NCBI GenBank assembly: GCA_021404685.1 | Contig: QWHC01000007.1 | Span: 124,001 to 188,000 of the forward strand | Origin: Chloroflexi bacterium CFX4 | GTDB taxonomy: Bacteria > Chloroflexota > Anaerolineae > Aggregatilineales > UBA2796 | Length of the DNA stretch: 64,000 bases | Direction of reading: 5' to 3' | Notes under the pieces: generated by a model | What the model was told of the DNA's origin: nothing | Databases searched by the model: none | The model's input: the letters and a program-made list of their open reading frames with translations, nothing else | Made by a program: the position numbers and the translations under genes | Part shown: positions 49,780 through 57,976 of the stretch, piece by piece | How positions within the stretch are numbered: position 1 is the stretch's first letter | Layout of the letters: every line of letters starts with the position of its first letter

Positions 49780-51023
49780 TCCGTGCTGTCATCTTCGATT
49801 TTGGCGGCGTGTTGGTCCGCACGCATGATGATTCCGGCAGGCGCGAATGGGAAAGCCGCCTTGACCTTGCCTATGGTGAGCTAGAACGCCTTGTGCATGG
49901 CAGCAGCCTGTGGATAGAAGCGCAGCGTGGCACCCTTTCGCCCGAACTCTACTGGCACGCCGTTGGCACGCAGCTTGGCGTTGAAGGCACTGACCTTGAC
50001 CTGCTGCGCCATGACTACTTCAAGGGCGATGCGCTAGACGAAAGTCTGGTGGCGTTGATTGACCGCCTGCGTGCGCGTGGGTTGCGACTCGGCTTGCTCA
50101 GCAACGACTCGTCTGCTTTAGCGGAAAAATTAGCCGCGCTCGATCTCTACCGCCACTTTGATGCCGTGATCATCTCAGCGCAGATCGGTGCGTTGAAGCC
50201 TGAGCCAGAGGCATTCCGCGCCGCCGCAGAGGCGCTTGATGTCAGCCTGCCCGAATGCCTGTTCATTGACGATAACACCGCCAATGTAGATGGCGCCAAC
50301 AGCCTTGGGATGCACGGCATTCGCTACACCGAAGGCATGGATGTTGAGGCTGCCATCTTGCCGTTGTTGGACGATCCGCGTGCCACAACGAAGGTGATCA
50401 TCTTTGACTTTGGCAATGTGCTGGATATTCCCGAAGACTGGGAGGCATGGCAAGCGCAGCGCGATGAGATCGCCGCGCCATTTGGCATGAGTGGTGAGGC
50501 GCTCTGGCAGTTGATCTACCACAGTGAGGCATGGCAGCAGGTCAAGATCGGTGCGATTGACTATGAGACATACCTTGATCAGGCGTTGGCACCGCTCAAA
50601 CTGCCTGATCACGCTGCACGGGTTGCCTTTATGGCGCGCCTGTTCGCAGGGCGCGAGAAAATACATCCGCAGATGATGGCAATTCTGCATGAGTTGAAGC
50701 CGCACTACCGCTTGGCGCTACTCAGCAATGCCCATCAAACCGATGTGCCGCGCTGGATGGCAGATGTGGAACTAGAAAGCATGTTTGAGGTGGCGATCAG
50801 CTCCGCCGTGGTACGCCTTGCCAAACCTGATCCGAGCATCTATCACCTGATCCTGCAGCAGCTTGACGTGAAGCCTGCTGAGGCGCTTTTTGTGGATGAC
50901 CTGACGCGCAATACTTATGTGGCAGAGGCAATCGGGCTGCCTTGCATCGTCTTTCGGTCGCCGCAGCAGTTGCGCACTGCCTTAGCGTGGCGCGGCATTT
51001 TATCGGTTAGGAGTGAGGTGTAA
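49776..51023 (+). CDS. Tandem HAD-superfamily hydrolase
   Basis: A 415-residue protein made of two fused haloacid-dehalogenase domains. Domain 1 (residues 1-about 200) has AVIFDFGGVLV, LGLLSNDS, GALKPEPEAF and FIDDNTANVDGA. Domain 2 (about 205-415) has VIIFDFGNVLD, LALLSNAHQTD, RLAKPDPSIY and FVDDLTRN. Each is the usual subfamily IA length of about 200. The DFG[GN]V form of motif I, where the second Asp is not kept, is common in this branch (epoxide hydrolase N-terminal-like/YihX). Both domains keep the lysine and the acidic pair, so both may be active. It starts in an ATGA overlap with the upstream gene. Confidence 0.9.
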   Translation: MIRAVIFDFGGVLVRTHDDSGRREWESRLDLAYGELERLVHGSSLWIEAQRGTLSPELYWHAVGTQLGVEGTDLDLLRHDYFKGDALDESLVALIDRLRARGLRLGLLSNDSSALAEKLAALDLYRHFDAVIISAQIGALKPEPEAFRAAAEALDVSLPECLFIDDNTANVDGANSLGMHGIRYTEGMDVEAAILPLLDDPRATTKVIIFDFGNVLDIPEDWEAWQAQRDEIAAPFGMSGEALWQLIYHSEAWQQVKIGAIDYETYLDQALAPLKLPDHAARVAFMARLFAGREKIHPQMMAILHELKPHYRLALLSNAHQTDVPRWMADVELESMFEVAISSAVVRLAKPDPSIYHLILQQLDVKPAEALFVDDLTRNTYVAEAIGLPCIVFRSPQQLRTALAWRGILSVRSEV

Positions 51024-51027
51024 GACG

Positions 51028-51921
51028 ATGATTATCCGCGCTTACCAATCCCAAGACTGTGAGGCTGCCCTGAATGTGATCAACGCGGCGGCTGAGGCTG
51101 ACCGCACACGGCGCATATCTGCCGAAGCATTGGCGCACATGCTGCCGCAGGATGGTGCGGTGATCGCCCTGACTGGCGATGGTGTGGCGGCAGCTTTTGC
51201 GTGGTGGCAACTGCAAGGTGAGCAAACATTAGCAGTGGAAGGTTGGGTGCAGCCTGCTTTTCGGCGGCGCGGCTATGGCGGCGGCTTGCTCACTGCGGCG
51301 GAGGTCTATTTGCGGCAGCATGGCGGTGGTTTGGTGCGCGGGCGCGCCTATGAGGATATTGCGGGCGTGAAAGAACTTTTTGCCCGCAAAGGCTACCACG
51401 TCGAACGGCGCTTTTACACCATGCGGACTGCCCTGAGTCCTGAACGCACCTTTGACCTCTCGCTGCCGACGGGCATCAGCATCCGCACCTTTGAGCGTGG
51501 CGATTTAGAGTCGTTGGTGGAGGCGGATAACGAAATTTTCGCCGATCACTGGGGATCACTGCCGCGTGACCTGCCGACGTGGGAACGGCAGATGATCCTG
51601 AGCCGTCCGCACAATCCTTCGCTGTGGATTGTGGCATGGCGTGGCGAAGAAGTGGTTGGCGAATGCCTGTGCGGCGCCAGCCAACAAGGCGGCGCCCACG
51701 ACGGGCATGTCTCGATTGTGGGCGTGCGGCGTTCGTGGCGCGGCTACGGCTTGGGACGCGCACTCTTGGCGCACGGCTTGCACACGCTGCGCGATCACGG
51801 CTTTACTTCGGCAAGCCTGCATGTGGACGCCGAGAACAGCACCGCCGTGAACCTCTACCGCAGCCTTGAAATGGATGTGGTGCGAACGCGCCTGCACTTC
51901 GTCAAGCCTGTGCGTCCATAG
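51028..51921 (+). CDS. Tandem GNAT acetyltransferase
   Basis: A 297-residue protein with two GNAT N-acetyltransferase domains. The acetyl-CoA-binding motifs are QPAFRRRGYGGGLL (near residue 80) and VRRSWRGYGLGRALL (near residue 238). Tandem GNATs of this size include MshD of mycothiol synthesis, but no mycothiol genes are nearby, so the substrate stays open. ATG 51028 follows GAGG; the gene starts 4 nt after the HAD stop, continuing the operon from 47535. Confidence 0.88.
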   Translation: MIIRAYQSQDCEAALNVINAAAEADRTRRISAEALAHMLPQDGAVIALTGDGVAAAFAWWQLQGEQTLAVEGWVQPAFRRRGYGGGLLTAAEVYLRQHGGGLVRGRAYEDIAGVKELFARKGYHVERRFYTMRTALSPERTFDLSLPTGISIRTFERGDLESLVEADNEIFADHWGSLPRDLPTWERQMILSRPHNPSLWIVAWRGEEVVGECLCGASQQGGAHDGHVSIVGVRRSWRGYGLGRALLAHGLHTLRDHGFTSASLHVDAENSTAVNLYRSLEMDVVRTRLHFVKPVRP

Positions 51922-51929
51922 CGCTGTGT

Positions 51930-54137
51930 CTAGTTGCCCGCGTCTGAGGCAAGCGACGCATCCAGTTGGTAGTAAGCCTCAACCAGGCGGCGCGTCAGCG
52001 GTGCGGCAACACCGGAGCCTTCGCCGCCGCGTTCCACCATCACCACGATGGCAATCTCAGGTGCGTCAGCGGTTTTGCCCGCAAAGGCAGCGAACCAAGC
52101 GTGTGTGCCACCGGTTGGCGTTTCGGCGGTGCCAGTCTTACCACAGACCACCGCGCCGCGCAGCTCTTGAAAGACAAAGGTTGCCGTGCCGATGGTTGGG
52201 TTAACGGTCACCTCGCACATGGCATCGCGGATGGCTGCCAGCGTTTCAGGCTTGAAGTCCAGCTTATCCACCACTTCGGGCTGTGCCACAAAGGACGGCT
52301 CACTGATAATGCCGATCTTCTCCACGACATAAGGTTTATAGAGATAGCCACCGTTGGCGACGGCTGCCGTCATGCGCGCCACTTGCAGCGGCGTAACCAC
52401 CACATCACCCTGACCAATCACCGCGTTCAGTGCGTCCGAGTTGCGCCACTTACGCCCAACCAACTGCTCATAACGGGCGGGATCGGGCAGCAAGCCAACC
52501 GCTTCGGCAAGGTCGGTCATGCCGCTTGGTCTGCCAAAGCCCATCTGACGGGCAATCTTGGGCAGAATCTCGGGGTCAGCATTGCTCAGCGTCCAGCCGA
52601 CATGCCAAAAGTAGATGTTGCATGAGCCAGTGAGTGCCTGCCCAAGCGTGATTGAGCCGTGCCTGCCAGCGGCAGTGCTGGCGATCCAGTCGGTGCGGGT
52701 GCGGTCGCCAAGCGGCGTGCCGTTCCACACGCCGCCGCAGTAATAGCGCGTATTGGGCGTGAACAAGCCACTTTCAATGGCAGCCGCCATGCTGACGATC
52801 TTAAAGACCGAGCCGGGCGGATACTGCCCAAGTGTGGCACGGTTAAAGGTCGGCTTGCGCGGATCATTTGCCCACTGCTGAATGAGCGCTTGCGCGTTGG
52901 GCAGCGAACTGTTCGGATTGAATGCCTCCACGTTAAAATCGGGATAGCTGGCAATGGTGAGGATCGCGCCCGTTTTCACGTCGAGGATCACCACAGCCGC
53001 ACCGGGCGAGATTCCGCCAAGTCCGCCTGTGGTGAATGCCTCACGCAGGATTTGCTGCGTTGCCTCTTGCATCCGCCGATCTAAAGTGAGGTAGACGCTC
53101 TGGCTTGCCACGCCGGGACGCTCTGCCAACGTCCGCACGATGACGCCGTTTTGCCGCAGCACCAAAGACGCCTTACCCTGCCCTGAGAGGGCGCTCTCCA
53201 ACTGCCGTTCAACGCCATCAATGCCGATGATGGCATCACGCGGATAGCCGCGGCTCTCCCAAAATTCAACCTGTTCAGCAGGAATGGCGCCAACATAGCC
53301 CACCACATGCGGCGCCACACCACCCATCAGGTAGCGGCGCGTTGGGCGCGTTTCATAGCTAAGTGTGCAGTGGCGCTCTAGGGCTACCTGTTCCTCTAAG
53401 AAGCGCTCTTGGGCAATCACGCCGATCTCGTAGGCAAAATCGCGCCCTGTATTGCCGCCGAAAAGCCGTTCAAGCGTCTCGGCGGAACGTGCGGGAAAAA
53501 TGCGCGCCAATTCTGCAAAGCAGGCAGCAGGATTATCCGTTGGATAGCTGCGTGTGAGCAGCGTCACCGCGAGGCTGACGCCGTTCATATCAGCGATGAC
53601 CTCACCTTCACGGTCATAGATGTTGCCGCGTGTCAGGCGCGCTTGGGTCACATCCAACACAGCGCCGTTCGCCATTTCCGTGAACAAATCACCACGCGAC
53701 CACGCCACCCGCCAGCCTTCTTCCGTGTTCACAAGGCGCAGCAGGCGGTTGGTATCCTCAAAGCTGCCGAAATAGCTTGTCTCAAAGCGCAGATCATAGG
53801 CAATGGCTGCCTCTGAGGCGCGCAAAATGGCGTTGGCAAAGCTATAGCGCAAGCCTTCGGGCTTTAGGGTGAGCCGTGCGTGTGCAGCGCGGTAGAATGC
53901 CTCAAATTCGGGCAGTGGGTTGGCATCGCGGCTGTTCAGCGCCAGCAGGTTATGCATCGCGCTGAAGTTCTCCAGACGCCATGCATTCAAAAAATCGGCG
54001 GCGATGCGTTGCGCGTCGCGCAGGGCGCCCGTATTGGGCGGCGTAGGTGTGGCATTTTGAGGGGCGGGCGCGGCGGCGGTGCTGCGGCAGGCGGTTAGCA
54101 GCAGGGCGAACAGGGCAAGCAAGGCAAGGCGTTTCAT
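51930..54137 (-). CDS. Class B penicillin-binding protein (transpeptidase) with MecA-type N-terminal domain
   Basis: A 735-residue peptidoglycan cross-linking enzyme acting outside the membrane. It starts with a lipoprotein-like signal (LLLTAC at residues about 13-18), so it seems lipid-anchored. An NTF2-like MecA_N-type domain (about 40-160) is followed by the PBP dimerisation domain (RGNIYDREGEVIADMNG) and the transpeptidase. The active-site motifs are present: SVFK (near residue 442), SCN (near 503) and KTG in CGKTGTAETP (near 666). ATG at 54137 is chosen since upstream reading lacks a ribosome-binding site. Such N-terminal domains occur in low-affinity PBPs such as PBP2a; beta-lactam insensitivity is possible but not shown. 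Confidence 0.93.
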   Translation of the reverse strand: MKRLALLALFALLLTACRSTAAAPAPQNATPTPPNTGALRDAQRIAADFLNAWRLENFSAMHNLLALNSRDANPLPEFEAFYRAAHARLTLKPEGLRYSFANAILRASEAAIAYDLRFETSYFGSFEDTNRLLRLVNTEEGWRVAWSRGDLFTEMANGAVLDVTQARLTRGNIYDREGEVIADMNGVSLAVTLLTRSYPTDNPAACFAELARIFPARSAETLERLFGGNTGRDFAYEIGVIAQERFLEEQVALERHCTLSYETRPTRRYLMGGVAPHVVGYVGAIPAEQVEFWESRGYPRDAIIGIDGVERQLESALSGQGKASLVLRQNGVIVRTLAERPGVASQSVYLTLDRRMQEATQQILREAFTTGGLGGISPGAAVVILDVKTGAILTIASYPDFNVEAFNPNSSLPNAQALIQQWANDPRKPTFNRATLGQYPPGSVFKIVSMAAAIESGLFTPNTRYYCGGVWNGTPLGDRTRTDWIASTAAGRHGSITLGQALTGSCNIYFWHVGWTLSNADPEILPKIARQMGFGRPSGMTDLAEAVGLLPDPARYEQLVGRKWRNSDALNAVIGQGDVVVTPLQVARMTAAVANGGYLYKPYVVEKIGIISEPSFVAQPEVVDKLDFKPETLAAIRDAMCEVTVNPTIGTATFVFQELRGAVVCGKTGTAETPTGGTHAWFAAFAGKTADAPEIAIVVMVERGGEGSGVAAPLTRRLVEAYYQLDASLASDAGN

Positions 54138-54275
54138 GGCGCGATTCTCGTCGTTTGGCAATGGAAAGAGTATAACGCACTTTTCGCGCCCTACCCTTCG
54201 CCACCATTCTTGGCTATACTCTGCGGCACTTTTTAGCGGCATAGACTGCACACTTCATGGAAGGGATTTTTGAGC

Positions 54276-54602
54276 ATGACCAAAAGCAAAGGCATTCGCA
54301 CCGACTTCACGGAGTTTGATGAGCGTGTTGGCAAGGCGTGGAGCTTGCACACCAGCGGACAAGATAGCGCTGCCATTCAGGAATTTAGGCGGCTGGTGGA
54401 TGAATGGCAAGATCATGTAGATGCCAACTTTGGCTTGGCACTTGCCTACAAAACATCAGGGCAGCACGACAAAGCACGTGAGCAATTCCAAAAGACGTTG
54501 GCGTGCATCGAGTCTGAGTTGGCGAAGAACGTCGGCGGCGATACCTCGCGCTTTCAAATGTTGCAGCGCATGGTCGAACAACATCTCGCCACGCTTGCCT
54601 AA
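54276..54602 (+). CDS. Small TPR-repeat protein
   Basis: A 108-residue cytoplasmic protein built of TPR-like helical hairpins (AIQEFRRLVDEWQDHVDANFGLALAYKTSGQHDKAREQFQKTL). It ends with an amphipathic helix. TPR domains mediate protein contacts; no partner is evident. A TTG at 54270 lies closer to the GGAAGGGA ribosome-binding site and is an alternative start. It lies 25 nt upstream of the URO-D-like gene and may be co-transcribed with it. Confidence 0.8.
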   Translation: MTKSKGIRTDFTEFDERVGKAWSLHTSGQDSAAIQEFRRLVDEWQDHVDANFGLALAYKTSGQHDKAREQFQKTLACIESELAKNVGGDTSRFQMLQRMVEQHLATLA

Positions 54603-54627
54603 GAATGGCACATAAAGACGCGGCATC

Positions 54628-55617
54628 ATGAGCAAACGCGCACGCTTAGAGCGCGCCATCAGCGGCGAATTGCCAGATCGCGTCCCGGTAGCGCTATGGC
54701 GGCACTTTCCCGGTGATGATCAGCGCCCGCCAGATTTCGTCGAGTCGCTGCTTGGCTTTCAGCGCCAATACGATTGGGACTTGATTAAGGTGACGCCTGC
54801 CAGCAGCTATTGCTTGGCAGACTATGGCGCGCAAGATGAGTGGATCGGCTCGTTGGAAGGCACCAACCGCTACACACGGCGCGTGGTGCAGCGCTCCGCC
54901 GATTGGCTCGATCTGCGCCCATTGGATCCCACACGCGGCACGCTCTCAACGCAGGTTGCCGTACTGCGGATGCTCAAGGAGGCGCTTGGCAGCGAGGATG
55001 TGCCATACATCATGACCATTTACAGCCCGCTGGCGCAGGCAAAAAACCTTGCAGGCAGCGAGATGCTGATCACGCACCTTCGCAGTGCGCCCGAACGGCT
55101 GCATACTGGGCTGAACACGCTCACCGAAAGCACGCTGCGCTTCATCGAGGCGATTCGGCGCAGCAAGCCAAGCGGCATTTTCTATGCGGCGCAGCTTGCC
55201 AGCTATGCCAGCCTGAGCCAAGCAGAATACCGTGAGTTTGGGCAGCCGTATGACCTACGCATTCTGAGCGCGCTGCCTGGCGACTGGTGGCTGAATGTGT
55301 TGCACATTCACGGGGAAGCGCCTATGTTTGACCTGTTCACTGAGTATCCTGTGCAGGTTATCAATTGGCATGACCGTGAGAGCAGCACTGACCTTGCCAC
55401 GGGCAAATTGAAATTTCAAGGCGCGGTCTGTGGCGGCATTGGACAGTGGAATCCGCTTCATAACGGCACACCGACCGAAATACGGGCGATGGCGCGTGAG
55501 GCACTTGACCAGACGACTGGCAGGCGCTTCATCCTCTCCACCGGCTGCGTGATGCCGATCACAACGCCGCTTGCGAACATTCGGGCAGTGCGCCAAGCCG
55601 TTGAACCGACGCGCTAG
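54628..55617 (+). CDS. Uroporphyrinogen decarboxylase family protein
   Basis: A 329-residue protein of the URO-D superfamily. The family start, AISGELPDRVPVALW, is visible, with later YDWDLIKVTP, ESTLRFIEAI, and LSTGCVMPITTPLANIRA. True HemE begins with a conserved ALRREPPDRTPVWLMRQAGR; here VALWRHFPGDD lacks the RQAGR arginines that hold the tetrapyrrole carboxylates. It is therefore more likely a methyltransferase-like or other URO-D relative than haem-pathway HemE. No corrinoid protein or haem gene is adjacent. It is 23 nt upstream of rsmD. Confidence 0.85.
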   Translation: MSKRARLERAISGELPDRVPVALWRHFPGDDQRPPDFVESLLGFQRQYDWDLIKVTPASSYCLADYGAQDEWIGSLEGTNRYTRRVVQRSADWLDLRPLDPTRGTLSTQVAVLRMLKEALGSEDVPYIMTIYSPLAQAKNLAGSEMLITHLRSAPERLHTGLNTLTESTLRFIEAIRRSKPSGIFYAAQLASYASLSQAEYREFGQPYDLRILSALPGDWWLNVLHIHGEAPMFDLFTEYPVQVINWHDRESSTDLATGKLKFQGAVCGGIGQWNPLHNGTPTEIRAMAREALDQTTGRRFILSTGCVMPITTPLANIRAVRQAVEPTR

Positions 55618-55640
55618 AAAGAGCCAACAGGGAAATTAGA

Positions 55641-56201
55641 GTGTCTATTCGTGTCATTGGTGGTGTGGCAAAAGGGCGCAAGCTCAAGTTGGTGCCGGGC
55701 GATAGCACACGCCCAATCATGGATCGGGTGAAGGAAGCGCTCTTTAACATCTTAGGCAGCCGTGTGCTGGAAGCGCGCTTCCTCGATCTCTACGCTGGGA
55801 CGGGCAGTGTTGGTATTGAGGCGATCAGTCGCGGCGCAGAGCATGTCACCTTCGTGGAGAACGCGAAAGCTGCTATCCAAACCATTGAGGCGAACCTGCT
55901 GCACGTTGGCTTTGATGGCTTTGCCGAAATTGTGCGTGCCGACGTGCGCGACTATCTGCGCGCCGCGCCGCGTGATTGCTTTGAGCTAATCTACGTTGCG
56001 CCGCCGCAATATCGCGGTCTGTGGTTGGAAACACTCACGCTGCTGGATGCCAACCCAGATCATTTGTGCGCCGATGGTTGGACAATCGTCCAGATTGATC
56101 CACAAGAGCAGCAAGCGTTAAACTTGCAAAACCTGCGCCCGATAGATGAGCGCAAGTATGGCAATACCTTACTTTGGTTTTTTGAGCGCCCAAGCGCGTA
56201 G
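55641..56201 (+). CDS. rsmD: 16S rRNA (guanine-N2)-methyltransferase RsmD
   Basis: A 186-residue SAM-dependent enzyme that methylates G966 of 16S rRNA. The N-terminal VIGGVAKGRKLKLVPG and TRPIMDRVKEALFNILG are diagnostic. The SAM motif is FLDLYAGTGSVGIEAISRGA (residues about 47-66) and motif IV is YVAPPQYRGLW. The usual DPPY is APPQY, a variant that I recall from cyanobacterial RsmD too, so it should not be read as loss of function. It starts at GTG 55641. The common partner coaD is not next to it. Confidence 0.92.
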   Translation: MSIRVIGGVAKGRKLKLVPGDSTRPIMDRVKEALFNILGSRVLEARFLDLYAGTGSVGIEAISRGAEHVTFVENAKAAIQTIEANLLHVGFDGFAEIVRADVRDYLRAAPRDCFELIYVAPPQYRGLWLETLTLLDANPDHLCADGWTIVQIDPQEQQALNLQNLRPIDERKYGNTLLWFFERPSA

Positions 56202-56222
56202 TTATTGCTGGAGCCGTGCTGT

Positions 56223-56669
56223 ATGCCCGAACCAACCTCTGAAGTGCTTACGCTGTTTGAGCGTGTGGTTGCCGATCTAATGGCTGCCTTCGACGTGGAG
56301 CGTCCGCCCGTGCCAATCGAGCTGATGCTGCAACGGCCACGCCCGAATATGTGGCGCGAAGTAAATCTTAGCGAACTCTCATTATCGTTCATCAGCATCG
56401 AGCAACCCTTCAGCCCACGTATGTCTGTGGCGCGGTTGTTGGCGCGCCATATGTGCCGCTGTGCGTGGGGCGCCGAACGCGGCTTAGCGCCTTATGCCGA
56501 TGATGATGATGCTATGCGCGCCTTGGCACGGGCAATCGCCATGCCGCGCCACATGCTAGAAGAAGTGCCTGAGGCACAGCGCAGCGTCCTGACCCTCAGC
56601 ACGCGCTTTGAAGTGCCAGAAAAAGATGCCGTGCTGCGCCTGAGCGAGTTGGGCTTAGCCACAGGCTGA
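56223..56669 (+). CDS. Degenerate ImmA/IrrE (M78)-like protein
   Basis: A 148-residue protein whose outline matches the ImmA/IrrE peptidase domain: RMSVARLLARHMCRCAWG stands where RFTLAHELGHLLLH is usual, and AMRALARAIAMPRHMLEE where EANRFAAALLMPEELL is usual, followed by a C-terminal winged-helix-like LSTRFEVPEKDAVLRLSELGL. The zinc motif HExxH is missing, so no protease activity is expected. In the family, active members cleave repressors in phage, ICE and stress systems. ATG 56223 has GGAG upstream. It lies 21 nt after rsmD and is convergent with the pseudokinase gene. The family call is by eye. Confidence 0.6.
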   Translation: MPEPTSEVLTLFERVVADLMAAFDVERPPVPIELMLQRPRPNMWREVNLSELSLSFISIEQPFSPRMSVARLLARHMCRCAWGAERGLAPYADDDDAMRALARAIAMPRHMLEEVPEAQRSVLTLSTRFEVPEKDAVLRLSELGLATG

Positions 56670-56680
56670 AGGAAAGGCGT

Positions 56681-56704
56681 AGGGCAGGCATTCTTCCCTG
56701 CCCT
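56681..56704. terminator. Hairpin between convergent genes
   Basis: AGGGCAGG and CCTGCCCT form an 8-bp stem between the ImmA/IrrE-like and pseudokinase genes. A TTTCCTT stretch follows on the minus strand; the plus side is not T-rich. Confidence 0.5.
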
Positions 56705-56713
56705 CTCGGCGGG

Positions 56714-57817
56714 CTAGACGCCTGCCTGAAGCGTTGCCGCGAAGAACGTCCAGGCCACCACCACCAGCACAATCGCCACCACAGCCGCCACAAGGCGCGG
56801 CGGAATGCGGCGTCCTTTACGCTCCACAGGCACCTCACCAAATTTCGTCCGCAGTTCTTTGGCAAAGGTTCGCACGTCTTTATGGCGGCGCGTGGGCGAC
56901 CTATCAATTGCCTGCGTCACGATCATGTTGATGTCGCTGCTGAGGTCGGTGCGATCCAGCGGCGGCGGTGAACTCGTCCGCACTTCCTGACGAACGTCTT
57001 CAGGGCGGCGCAGGCGGAAGATGTAGGGCGGACGCCCTTTCAGCATCTCATAGAGCAGCACGCCCAAGCCATACACATCGGTCTGTGCGCCATATTGCCC
57101 TTTGGGTCCGTCAATCAGCAGTTCGGGCGCAATGTAGGCAGCCATGCTGTAGCGCTCTAGCTGCTCAAAATCAATAGCGTTCGGATCATTGGCAAGGCTT
57201 AAATCCATCAGCAGCGGGCGCGGAATGCCATCACGGTCGTAGCGCACCATGATTGTATCTGGGCTAAGGTTTAGGATGAGGTGCTGCGCTTTGACATGGA
57301 CGAAGGCAGTCACATCTGCCATATTGATGGTGAGCCATGCAGCGTGCTGATACCACGGTTGCGGATTTTTGATGAGCAGATCGCGTAAGAACTCGCCTTC
57401 AGCGAAATTGTAAACAATGTAGTACTTGGTCTCGTTCCCAAAGACTGTTTTGCCATAGGGGCGCTGTTTGGCGTTGGCATCGCCCACCAGATAGGGCGGT
57501 TGTAGGACAGGTAACATCGGGTGACCACCTGCACTGGTGAGTTTCGCCATCAGTGCCGCCTCGCGCTTGATGATCTCCTCACAGCCGTTGTGCGCCACCT
57601 TGATCAAAATTGGGATGGGCTTGTTCTTCACCTTGCGGCGCGCCTCATAGAGCGCAGCCGTCTTTAGCACACGCACAAGGCGCACAATCTCAATATCACC
57701 CAAGAACTCGCCGTAGTCGAAAATTACCGAAAGTTCGCCCGCTTCCGAAATGCGAGAGGAGCCCCACATGCTGAATAAGGGCGTGATGGTATCACTTTTG
57801 GGACAGTAGCGTTTCAT
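56714..57817 (-). CDS. Membrane-anchored protein-kinase-fold protein, probable pseudokinase (EssB-like analogue)
   Basis: A 367-residue protein with a kinase fold at about residues 28-325 and one C-terminal membrane helix (about 337-358), leaving a tail of about 10 residues outside. The ATP-lysine (ILIKVAH) and helix-C Glu (KREAALMAKL) remain, and APE is kept in AYIAPELL, with DVYGLGVLLYEMLKGRPP. The HRD loop reads LILNLSPDTI, so the catalytic Asp is Asn and the Mg-binding Asn is Thr, and DFG is DLS. It should be inactive or very weak. It is divergent from the EssC-type ATPase; in Firmicutes type VII systems EssB is also a pseudokinase followed by a membrane helix. The link is inference. Confidence 0.85.
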   Translation of the reverse strand: MKRYCPKSDTITPLFSMWGSSRISEAGELSVIFDYGEFLGDIEIVRLVRVLKTAALYEARRKVKNKPIPILIKVAHNGCEEIIKREAALMAKLTSAGGHPMLPVLQPPYLVGDANAKQRPYGKTVFGNETKYYIVYNFAEGEFLRDLLIKNPQPWYQHAAWLTINMADVTAFVHVKAQHLILNLSPDTIMVRYDRDGIPRPLLMDLSLANDPNAIDFEQLERYSMAAYIAPELLIDGPKGQYGAQTDVYGLGVLLYEMLKGRPPYIFRLRRPEDVRQEVRTSSPPPLDRTDLSSDINMIVTQAIDRSPTRRHKDVRTFAKELRTKFGEVPVERKGRRIPPRLVAAVVAIVLVVVAWTFFAATLQAGV

Positions 57818-57860
57818 AGCTCACCTTGCCTCATTTTGCCCACTGAAGCCAAACCACTGT

Positions 57861-57889
57861 TTGACAAATAGCGCTATTTGCGCCATGAT
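57861..57889 (+). promoter_or_regulatory. Promoter with overlapping 16-bp palindrome upstream of the EssC-like gene
   Basis: TTGACA (57861-57866) and CATGAT (57884-57889) are 17 nt apart. The perfect palindrome CAAATAGCGCTATTTG (57865-57880) fills the spacer, where a bound regulator would block RNA polymerase. It sits in the 159-bp divergent spacer and may also affect the pseudokinase gene. Confidence 0.75.
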
Positions 57890-57976
57890 AGGACATCTAT
57901 TATGCACCCATTCCAACTTAATGCCGAATCTGCGTTGTGTCAAGCCGTGAGCAGACGTTTGGGGAGAAGTTAACCC

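Noticed and set aside
55984-56010. RsmD motif IV reads APPQY in place of DPPY, suggesting an inactive enzyme
   Set aside because: The same variant is, to my knowledge, normal in a branch of RsmD that includes cyanobacteria, and all other motifs are intact.
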